Shown here one piece after another: positions 8,571 to 14,550 of a stretch of DNA of 21,262 nt. A model generated the notes under the pieces. It was given only the letters and a program-made list of their open reading frames with translations, ran no database searches and was not told the origin of the DNA. A program made the position numbers and the translations under genes. Each line of letters begins with the position of its first letter. Position 1 is the first letter of the stretch. This stretch comes from CAXTEJ01 sp964243295. GTDB taxonomy: Bacteria; Actinomycetota; Actinomycetes; Actinomycetales; Angustibacteraceae. The stretch lies in assembly GCA_964243295.1 (NCBI GenBank), contig CAXTEJ010000056.1:1-21262 (forward strand), given 5' to 3'.

Positions 8571-10004
8571 ATGTCGGTTGAGCAGCAGGGACAGCTGGGT
8601 GCCGGGCTCAAGGCCCGCCACGTCACCATGATCTCCATCGCCGGCGTCATCGGCGCTGGCCTGTTCATCGGCTCGTCCAAGGCGATCGCCGAGGCCGGGC
8701 CAGCGGTGATCATCTCCTACGTCCTCGCCGGCACGCTGGTCGTCCTGGTCATGCGGATGCTCGGCGAGATGGCTACCGCCCAGCCCGACACCGGGTCGTT
8801 CTCGACGTACGCCGACCGCGCCCTCGGCCGATGGGCCGGGTTCTCGGTCGGCTGGCTCTACTGGTGGTTCTGGGTGCTCGTCATCCCGGTCGAGGCGACC
8901 GCCGGCGCGATCATCCTGAACGATGCATTCTCTGGGCCGCAGTGGTTCTGGGCGCTGCTGATCACCGCGCTGCTGACCGCGACCAACCTGTTCAGCGTCG
9001 GCAACTACGGCGAGTTCGAGTTCTGGTTCGCGCTGGTGAAGGTCGTCGCGATCGTCGCCTTCCTCGTCGTCGGCACGCTCGCCATCTTCGGTGCCTTCCC
9101 CTCCTCGCAGACCAGCGGCATCGGTGGCCTCACCGAGGCCGGCGGCTTCCTGCCCAACGGCTGGGGCGCCGTCCTCGCCGCCATGCTCACGACGATGTTC
9201 ACGTTCATGGGCACCGAGATCGTCACGATCGCCGCGGCCGAGTCGGCCGACCCGCAGAAGGGCATCAGCAAGGCCGTCAACTCGGTGATCTGGCGCATCA
9301 GCCTGTTCTACGTCGGCTCGATCTTCGTCGTCGTGGCGCTGTCGCGCTGGAACGACCCGGGCCTGGTCGACGAGGGCTCCTACCAGCACGTGCTGGGCCT
9401 GATCGGCGTGCCCGGCGCGAAGGTCATCGTCGACCTGGTCGTGCTGACGGCCGTCAGCAGCTGCCTGAACTCCGCGCTCTACACCGCCTCGCGCATGGCG
9501 TTCAGCCTGTCGAGCCGCCACGACGCGCCGGCCGGCTGGCGGTCGGTGTCCGAGCGCGGGGTGCCGCGCAACGCGATCCTGGCCTCGACGGCGGTCGGCT
9601 TCGTCGCCGTGATCGGCAACTACCTGCTGCCGGAGAAGCTCTTCGGCTACCTGCTCGCCACCACCGGTGCCATCGCGCTGTTCGTCTACCTCGTCATCGC
9701 CTGCAGCCAGCTCGTGCTGCGCCGCCGCATGGACGCCGCGGGCGAGCGGGCGCCGGTGCGGATGTGGGCCTTCCCGGTGTTGACCTGGGTGGCGATCGCC
9801 TTCATCGTCTTCGTCCTCGTGCTGATGCTGGTGCGCGAGGGGCACAGGCTCGAGCTGGGGCTGTCGGCCGTGCTCGCGGGCGCCATCGTCGCGACCGGCG
9901 TGTGGCGCCACCGCGGCAGCGGCAGCAGCGGTCCCGCGGACGACGACGCGGACGTCATCGACCTCACGCAGACCCAGCAGCGGGCCACGACCGGCGAGCC
10001 CTGA
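8571..10004 (+). CDS. gabP: GabP-type amino acid permease (GABA/proton symporter)
   Basis: A 477-residue inner-membrane transporter of the APC superfamily, amino acid transporter family. It matches my memory of E. coli GabP along almost its whole length. Near-identical blocks include the TM1 stretch GVIGAGLFIGSS, PDTGSFSTYAD, GWLYWWFWVLVIP, NYGEFEFW, EIVTIAAAES, NSVIWRIS and CLNSALYTASRM. About twelve hydrophobic segments are visible, as expected for the fold. The last 30 residues form an Asp/Gln-rich hydrophilic tail. The likely substrate is 4-aminobutyrate or a related compound, taken up with protons. ATG 8571 is supported by AGAGGGAG at 8556-8563, seven bases upstream. No GABA catabolic genes (gabT, gabD) lie in the window. 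Confidence 0.88.
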   Translation: MSVEQQGQLGAGLKARHVTMISIAGVIGAGLFIGSSKAIAEAGPAVIISYVLAGTLVVLVMRMLGEMATAQPDTGSFSTYADRALGRWAGFSVGWLYWWFWVLVIPVEATAGAIILNDAFSGPQWFWALLITALLTATNLFSVGNYGEFEFWFALVKVVAIVAFLVVGTLAIFGAFPSSQTSGIGGLTEAGGFLPNGWGAVLAAMLTTMFTFMGTEIVTIAAAESADPQKGISKAVNSVIWRISLFYVGSIFVVVALSRWNDPGLVDEGSYQHVLGLIGVPGAKVIVDLVVLTAVSSCLNSALYTASRMAFSLSSRHDAPAGWRSVSERGVPRNAILASTAVGFVAVIGNYLLPEKLFGYLLATTGAIALFVYLVIACSQLVLRRRMDAAGERAPVRMWAFPVLTWVAIAFIVFVLVLMLVREGHRLELGLSAVLAGAIVATGVWRHRGSGSSGPADDDADVIDLTQTQQRATTGEP

Positions 10005-10066
10005 GGTTCGGCCGCGGTCCGAGGGTGCAGCACGCGCAGGACGTCAGCGCCGACGGGAGGACGACC

Positions 10067-10558
10067 GTGCTGGCTCGGCTGTCCGTGGACGGCGGGACGG
10101 TGCTCGTGCGGCGAGCCACCGCGCGGGACGTCCCGGCTGTCGTGGACCTGCTGTCCGACGACGAGCTCGGCGCCACCCGCGAGGGGGCCACCGGCGACCT
10201 GGATCTGCAGCCGTACGTGCGCGCCTTCGAGATGGTCGACGCCGATCCGGCGCACCTGCTGGTCGTCGCGACCGACGGCGCGCAGGTGGTCGCGACGCTG
10301 CAGCTGAGCTTCCTGCCCGGGCTCTCCCGGCGCGGTGCGCTCCGCGCCCAGGTCGAGGCGGTGCGAGTCCGGCGCGACCACCGCAACCGCGGGCTGGGCG
10401 CCTGCCTGCTGGAGTGGGCGATCGAGGAGGCGCGACGGCGCGGGTGCGCCCTGGTGCAGCTGACCACCGACAGGTCTCGGGCCGATGCCCACCGCTTCTA
10501 CGAGCGCCTGGGGTTCGTCGCCTCGCACGAGGGGCTGAAGCTGTCGCTGCTCCGCTGA
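10067..10558 (+). CDS. GNAT-family N-acetyltransferase
   Basis: A 163-residue acetyl-CoA-dependent acetyltransferase. The acetyl-CoA pyrophosphate loop is R106-N-R-G-L-G-A112, following the VEAVRV strand. The C-terminal AHRFYERLGFV block is the usual GNAT motif B. The GTG start at 10067 is well supported by GGGAGG at 10055-10060, six bases upstream. It lies 62 bases after gabP on the same strand and may be cotranscribed. The acceptor substrate cannot be read from the sequence. The next 197 bases (10559-10755) hold no gene I can support; they separate it from a convergent gene and contain only a weak 6-bp inverted repeat (10614-10636). Confidence 0.88.
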   Translation: MLARLSVDGGTVLVRRATARDVPAVVDLLSDDELGATREGATGDLDLQPYVRAFEMVDADPAHLLVVATDGAQVVATLQLSFLPGLSRRGALRAQVEAVRVRRDHRNRGLGACLLEWAIEEARRRGCALVQLTTDRSRADAHRFYERLGFVASHEGLKLSLLR

Positions 10559-10755
10559 CAGCTCGCCGCGCGACGCAGGCGCGCATCACACGGCGGCACC
10601 GGCGTCCGGGGGTCAGGCCTTGGTCGCGCGGGCCTGGTGATCCTGCGCGAGAACAGCGGAGCGGGCGGGGATCGCATGATCACGGGGATGGTGGGGCGGT
10701 CGACACGCCTGGGTCTGCGCCGCGGCAGCAGTGCCGCAGGTCGAGCGCGGCCGGG

Positions 10756-11568
10756 TCAGCGGAGCCGCAGCAGCAGCGGCCGGTGGTCCGACAGCGGCGC
10801 GGCCGGTGCGGTCGCCTCGACCACCAGGTCGGCCGGCCAGCCGTGCCCCAGCGCGTGGTCGAGCTGCAGCCGCGGCGCGGGCGAGGGGAACGTCGGCACC
10901 CGCCCGAGCCGCGCCCAGCCGGTCAGCCGGGCAGGCAGCGGGCCGGGCAGGTTGAGGTCGCCCAGCAGCAGCCGCGGGCCCGGCATCGCCGCGGCCCAGC
11001 GGGCGACGGCACGCAGCTGGCGCACGGCCGCGAACGGCACGAACGACAGGTGGGTGCTGACGACCGTGACCGGGCCGTCCGGCGTCCGGACCACGGCCGC
11101 GAGCGCGGCGCGCGGCTCCTCGGGCACGACCAGCAGCCTGGGCCGGCCGTTCGCACCCGGGACGGCCAGCGGCAGGAAGCCGCGGGCGGCGGGGAACCGG
11201 CGCACCCGCCACGCCAGCACCGGTAGGCGCGATACCAGCCCCACGCCGTACGACGGGCCGCCGGCCACGACCGCGTCCGCCGGCCAGCGGACCGGCTCGC
11301 CCTCGGCCACGCGCCACGCGCGACCGGGCCCGGGCACGCCGTGGAGGGTGGGGGCGAACGCGCCGGCCACCGCGCCGAGAGCCGTGGCGACGGTCGCCAG
11401 CTGGTGGAGGCCGCCGGAGCGGTCCTGCCCGCTGTCGACCTCCTGCACGGCGAGCACGTCGACGTCGAGGGCGGCGACCGCGCCGGCGAGCCGCTCGGGC
11501 AGCACGAGGCCGTCGTCGACGCTGCGGCCCGACAGCAGGTTGAACGTGCCGACCCGCAGCGGCGTCAC
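10756..11568 (-). CDS. Endonuclease/exonuclease/phosphatase-fold hydrolase
   Basis: A 270-residue protein of the EEP superfamily (DNase I/AP-endonuclease-like metal phosphohydrolases). The catalytic elements are present in order: N10 in FNLLSG, E43 in VQEVD, H173 in STHLSF, D204 and N206 in GDLNLP, D237-H238, and D261-H262 in SDHRPL. No signal peptide or membrane segment is visible, so it probably acts in the cytoplasm. The family covers nucleases, sphingomyelinases and phosphoinositide phosphatases, and the true substrate is unknown. Its GTG start at 11568 overlaps the stop of the upstream kinase gene as GTGA, which suggests translational coupling. Confidence 0.82.
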   Translation of the reverse strand: MTPLRVGTFNLLSGRSVDDGLVLPERLAGAVAALDVDVLAVQEVDSGQDRSGGLHQLATVATALGAVAGAFAPTLHGVPGPGRAWRVAEGEPVRWPADAVVAGGPSYGVGLVSRLPVLAWRVRRFPAARGFLPLAVPGANGRPRLLVVPEEPRAALAAVVRTPDGPVTVVSTHLSFVPFAAVRQLRAVARWAAAMPGPRLLLGDLNLPGPLPARLTGWARLGRVPTFPSPAPRLQLDHALGHGWPADLVVEATAPAAPLSDHRPLLLRLR

Positions 11569-12482
11569 GTCTGCGCGTCGACCGCGTGGAGGCGCTCGGC
11601 GAGCTCCTCGAGCGCGATCGTGGCCTGGTCGACGACGGCGCCGTCGTCGGCGGCCACCCCGCCGAGCAGCCAGCGGGCGAACGCGAGCTCGCCGGCCAGC
11701 TGGGCGCGGTCGAGCAGGTAGCGGTCGGGCTGCTCGCTGCGGGCCATGGCGTAGGACTCGAGCACCGCGTCCAGCGAGTCGCTGTCGGCGCCCACCGCCA
11801 CCCACGCGAGGTCGTCGGCGGGGTCGGCCACTCGCGCCTCGCCCCAGTCGATGATGCCGCTGACGTGGCCACCGTCAACGAGCACGTGCTCGGCCGCGAG
11901 GTCGCCGTGCACCGGCGTGGTCAGGAAGCGCCAGTGCGTGACCTGCTCGAGCGCGTGCTCCCACCGCGCCAGCAGGGACGCCGGCACCTGGCCGGTCGCG
12001 GCCGCGCGGTCGACGTCCGACAACCGCCGCTGGCGGTACTCCTCGGCGGTGTACGTCGGCGCCCCGACCTCGTCGAAGACCTCCGGGCGGACGTCGTGGA
12101 GCCGGGCCAGCGCGCGGCCGAGCTCAGGGGCGAGCCCGTCCCCGGGCTGCAGCTCGCCGGGATGCAGCGGCTGGCCGGGCAGGAACGGGTAGACCATCCC
12201 GCGGCCGCCGTCCGGCAGCTCGCACAGGCCCGCCGGGTGCGGCACCGCGAACGGGACGACCGGCGCGAGCCGCGGCAGCAGCCGAGCCTCGAGGTCGACG
12301 CTCGCGGCGGCGGCGGTGCGCCGCGGCACCCGCACGACCCACCGGCGGGCCTGGGTGTCGTCGACGACGGCCACGTCGAAGTCCATGCCGTCGACCTGGG
12401 GCTGCCCCACGGCCACCGGGTCGAGGCCGGGGACGGCGACGCTCGCGAGGGCGGCGAGCACGAGGTTGGAGCGGGCGGTCAC
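11565..12482 (-). CDS. Macrolide-phosphotransferase-like antibiotic kinase family protein
   Basis: A 305-residue protein of the APH/choline-kinase fold. The catalytic loop is H192-G-D194-L-A-A-E-H199, followed by I-I-D212-W. Most aminoglycoside kinases have Asn where this protein has H199. Macrolide 2'-phosphotransferases of the Mph type carry His there (HGDLxxxH) and a similar GLIDW segment. That makes a macrolide kinase the closest family, but activity is inferred only. GTG 12482 is chosen because a TACGGT hexamer sits seven bases ahead of it (leaderless arrangement) and the family normally begins at this point. GTG 12524 would add 14 residues and run into the nudC promoter space. It is first in a two-gene unit with the EEP hydrolase and divergent from nudC. 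Confidence 0.82.
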   Translation of the reverse strand: MTARSNLVLAALASVAVPGLDPVAVGQPQVDGMDFDVAVVDDTQARRWVVRVPRRTAAAASVDLEARLLPRLAPVVPFAVPHPAGLCELPDGGRGMVYPFLPGQPLHPGELQPGDGLAPELGRALARLHDVRPEVFDEVGAPTYTAEEYRQRRLSDVDRAAATGQVPASLLARWEHALEQVTHWRFLTTPVHGDLAAEHVLVDGGHVSGIIDWGEARVADPADDLAWVAVGADSDSLDAVLESYAMARSEQPDRYLLDRAQLAGELAFARWLLGGVAADDGAVVDQATIALEELAERLHAVDAQT

Positions 12483-12489
12483 GCCGACC

Positions 12490-12495
12490 ACCGTA
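12490..12495 (-). promoter_or_regulatory. Putative -10 element for the Mph-like kinase (leaderless)
   Basis: On the minus strand TACGGT (pattern TAnnnT) lies seven bases before GTG 12482, so transcription would start at or next to the start codon. Leaderless genes of this form are common in actinobacteria. It mirrors an identical hexamer in front of nudC on the other strand. No clear -35 is visible. Confidence 0.4.
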
Positions 12496-12535
12496 TGCGA
12501 CGCCGGGCCGCGCGGCGGCGTCACCGGACGGCCCG

Positions 12536-12541
12536 TACGGT
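12536..12541 (+). promoter_or_regulatory. Putative -10 element for nudC (leaderless)
   Basis: TACGGT lies six bases before GTG 12548, consistent with a leaderless nudC transcript. It is the same hexamer, at almost the same distance, as the one in front of the divergent kinase gene. No Shine-Dalgarno sequence precedes nudC, which agrees with leaderless initiation. Confidence 0.42.
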
Positions 12542-12547
12542 GAGCCG

Positions 12548-13465
12548 GTGACGCTCGACACCCCCGCCGACCTGCCCCTGCCCCTCGCCCGGTCGGGTGT
12601 CGACCGCGCCGGACACCGCCGCGACGAGGACCTGCTGCCGGCGCTGCTCGCCGACCCGGCCACGCGCGTGCTCGAGCTCGCGTCCGGCCGCGCCGCCGTC
12701 ACCGAGGGGGACGAGGTCGCGCTCGCGCTGCGCTCACCGGTGCCGGACGACGGGGACCGGCTCGCGCTGTTCCTGGGCTCAGATGTGGCGGGAACGGACT
12801 ACGTGGCTGTCGCGTCGGCGCTCGCGGAGCCACCGGCGTCGTGGCGCGGGCTGCGTGAGCTCGGGGCCGTCCTCGGCGGGCGCGACGCCGGCCTGCTCAC
12901 GCAGGCGGTGGCGCTGCTCGCCTGGCACGCGAGCCACCCGCGCTGCCCGTGCTGCGGCGAGCCGACCCAGGTGCGCGAGGCGGGGTGGTCGCGCCGGTGC
13001 GACAACGACGGGAGCAGCCACTACCCGCGCACCGACCCGGCGGTGATCATGACGGTGGTCGACGCCGCCGACCGGGTGCTGCTCGGGCACCAGACCACCT
13101 GGCCGCCCGGGCGCTTCTCGACCCTCGCCGGGTTCGTCGAGCCCGGCGAGCCGCTGGAGGCTGCGGTGCGCCGCGAGGTCGCCGAGGAGTCGGGCATCAC
13201 CGTCGGGCGGGTCGAGTACCGCGGCAGCCAGCCCTGGCCGTTCCCCGCCTCGATCATGCTCGGCTTCCACGCCTACGCCGACACCACCGCCATCGAGGTC
13301 GACGGCGTCGAGATCGAGCAGGCCCGCTGGTTCAGCCGCGACGAGCTGCGTGAGGCGGTCGGCTCCGGGGAGGTGCTGCTGCCGCCCAGCATCAGCATCG
13401 CGCGGGCCCTGATCGAGGACTGGTACGGCGGCGAGCTGCAGGACGCCGGGGGCCCCTGGGGCTGA
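12548..13465 (+). CDS. nudC: NudC, NAD(H) pyrophosphatase / NAD-cap decapping Nudix hydrolase
   Basis: A 305-residue Nudix hydrolase that cleaves NAD(H) to NMN(H) and AMP and, in characterised homologues, removes NAD caps from RNA. The Nudix box is complete at 195-217 (GFVEPGE ... REVAEESGI). The NADH-pyrophosphatase signature SQPWPFPAS follows at 227-235. A zinc ribbon precedes it: C133, C136 and C151 keep E. coli spacing, but the fourth ligand position is D154 and not Cys. Nearby conserved features are HYPRTDPAVI and the C-terminal PPSISIARALI. In mycobacteria nudC sits near mrx1 and uvrD2, as here. GTG 12548 is the only well-placed start. It converges on the uridine-kinase-like gene with 18 bases between stops. 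Confidence 0.93.
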   Translation: MTLDTPADLPLPLARSGVDRAGHRRDEDLLPALLADPATRVLELASGRAAVTEGDEVALALRSPVPDDGDRLALFLGSDVAGTDYVAVASALAEPPASWRGLRELGAVLGGRDAGLLTQAVALLAWHASHPRCPCCGEPTQVREAGWSRRCDNDGSSHYPRTDPAVIMTVVDAADRVLLGHQTTWPPGRFSTLAGFVEPGEPLEAAVRREVAEESGITVGRVEYRGSQPWPFPASIMLGFHAYADTTAIEVDGVEIEQARWFSRDELREAVGSGEVLLPPSISIARALIEDWYGGELQDAGGPWG

Positions 13466-13490
13466 GCTCGCGCCCAGAGCGGCTCAGCCC
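13459..13490. terminator. Hairpin across both stop codons of nudC and the convergent gene
   Basis: A perfect 9-bp inverted repeat, GGGCTGAGC (13459-13467) and GCTCAGCCC (13482-13490), contains the TGA of nudC in one arm and the TGA of the opposing gene in the other, with a 14-base loop. A hairpin can form in both transcripts, so it may act as a shared terminator. No T-run follows on either side, so termination strength is uncertain. Confidence 0.45.
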
Positions 13491-14119
13491 GCGGCGCGCA
13501 CGACCGCCGGGTGGCGCGGGTCCTCGTGCCGGACGACGATGCCGGCCTGGGTGGCGGGGTCGATCTCGTCGAGGTAGGCCTGCCACGACCCGACCAGGGC
13601 GCCAGCGCCGCGACGCGTGGCCGCGGCAGGCGAGGTCTGCAGGTGGGTGACGTGCGCGAAGGCGTCGGCCAGGGTCCACCGCAGCAGGAACGGGCCGTCG
13701 ACGACGACGACGCACCCGGGCGGCACCTCCCGGCGCGGCTCCCGGGTGGCGCGGTCGCGCTCGGCGTCCCACAGCGACGTCGTCACGCGCCGGGTCTCGG
13801 CCAGCGGGTCGAGCAGCTCGCGGCGCAGCCCGGCGTCGTCGTACCAGCGCTCGTAGGGCGCCAGCGGGTCGTCGCCGAGCTCGAGCCGCAGCGACCGCGG
13901 TCGCAGGAAGCCCCCGCGGGACGCGCGCAGCACGGGCAGACCCCGGTCGGCGAGCGCAGCGGCAACGGCGTCCGCGAGCGCGGTGGTGTCGGCGGCGACC
14001 ACGCCGTCGACCCCGACGGCCACCCCGTGGCCGGCCGGGCGGGCGCGGTGCGACAGCTCAGCGCCGTCGCGCGCGACCAGCCCGGCCAGGCCCTGCGGGG
14101 TGACCGGTTCGACGAGCAA
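13484..14119 (-). CDS. Uridine-kinase-like protein with degenerate P-loop
   Basis: A 211-residue protein resembling the actinobacterial proteins annotated as uridine kinase. Shared features include FLRPRSLRLE (71-80), the PYERWYD segment, SLWDAERDRATREP (115-128), VVVVDGPFLLR (137-147) and the C-terminal VRHEDPRHPAVV. The Walker A region is degenerate: VGVDGVVAADTT at 35-46 has Asp (D44) where a P-loop kinase has the GK lysine, so phosphoryl transfer by the usual mechanism is doubtful. The start is probably TTG 14119, five bases after the mrx1 stop; no ATG or GTG fits. It is likely cotranscribed with mrx1. Real function is unknown. Confidence 0.7.
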   Translation of the reverse strand: MLVEPVTPQGLAGLVARDGAELSHRARPAGHGVAVGVDGVVAADTTALADAVAAALADRGLPVLRASRGGFLRPRSLRLELGDDPLAPYERWYDDAGLRRELLDPLAETRRVTTSLWDAERDRATREPRREVPPGCVVVVDGPFLLRWTLADAFAHVTHLQTSPAAATRRGAGALVGSWQAYLDEIDPATQAGIVVRHEDPRHPAVVRAAG

Positions 14120-14124
14120 GCGGC

Positions 14125-14388
14125 TCAGGCGGCCAGCCGGGCCCGGACGTCGTCCAGGCTGGGGTTCGTGGCCACGGAGCCGTCGGGGAACAGGATCGTC
14201 GGGACGGTCTGGTTGCCGCCGTTGGCCTGCTCGACGAACTCGGCCGACGCCTCGTCCTGCTCGATGTTGACCTCGGTGTAGCCGATGCCCTCGCGGTCCA
14301 GCAGCGTCTTGAGCCGGCGGCAGTAGCCGCACCAGGTCGTGGAGAACATCGTGATGGTGCCGGCTGCGGGCGGTGCGGGGGTGCTCAT
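14125..14388 (-). CDS. mrx1: Mycoredoxin (glutaredoxin-like, Mrx1)
   Basis: An 87-residue thioredoxin-fold protein with the active site C20-G-Y-C23 and the cis-proline motif T61-V-P63. It matches mycoredoxin-1, the actinobacterial enzyme that reduces protein-mycothiol mixed disulfides, with electrons from mycothiol. Length equals the family norm, with a short Pro/Ala-rich N-terminus. The ATG at 14388 has GAAGGAG just upstream. It is divergent from uvrD2, the arrangement found in mycobacteria. A SigR/SigH-like promoter (14467-14492) lies about 80 bases upstream, which would link it to disulfide stress. Confidence 0.9.
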   Translation of the reverse strand: MSTPAPPAAGTITMFSTTWCGYCRRLKTLLDREGIGYTEVNIEQDEASAEFVEQANGGNQTVPTILFPDGSVATNPSLDDVRARLAA

Positions 14389-14466
14389 GCGCGCTCCTTC
14401 GGTCAGGGGTCGGGTGGGGCGGACGTCGGCCGGGGGGTCGTCACCGACCGCCGTCCGGTCCGTTCC

Positions 14467-14492
14467 AACGCCTGCGACGGGAGCGATCTTCC
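14467..14492 (-). promoter_or_regulatory. SigR/SigH-like promoter for mrx1
   Basis: On the minus strand GGAAG (14492-14488), an 18-base spacer, then GTT (14469-14467). Streptomyces SigR promoters read GGAAT-N18-GTT and mycobacterial SigH promoters are similar, so four of five -35 bases, the spacing and the -10 all match. Mycoredoxin genes are reported members of this thiol-stress regulon. The fifth -35 base (G for T) is off consensus. Confidence 0.5.
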
Positions 14493-14550
14493 CGCACGCC
14501 GGCTGTGGACGGCGCACCCGGTGTCGGCGGCCGGTGCGAGGATGGGCCCG

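Noticed and set aside
8532..9911. A minus-strand open frame opposite gabP
   Set aside because: It is Asp/Glu/His/Arg-rich low-complexity sequence with no motif; gabP on the plus strand is a clear transporter.
3955..10558. The ole-gabP-GNAT segment as a recently acquired island
   Set aside because: No integrase, transposase, tRNA, flanking repeat or visible change in base composition or codon style was found.
10614..10636. CAGGCC/GGCCTG inverted repeat as a terminator between the GNAT and EEP genes
   Set aside because: Six base pairs with an 11-base loop and no T-run is expected by chance at this GC content.
12483..12560. A WhiB7-type promoter for the Mph-like kinase
   Set aside because: There is no A/T-rich patch upstream of any possible -35; the region is uniformly GC-rich.
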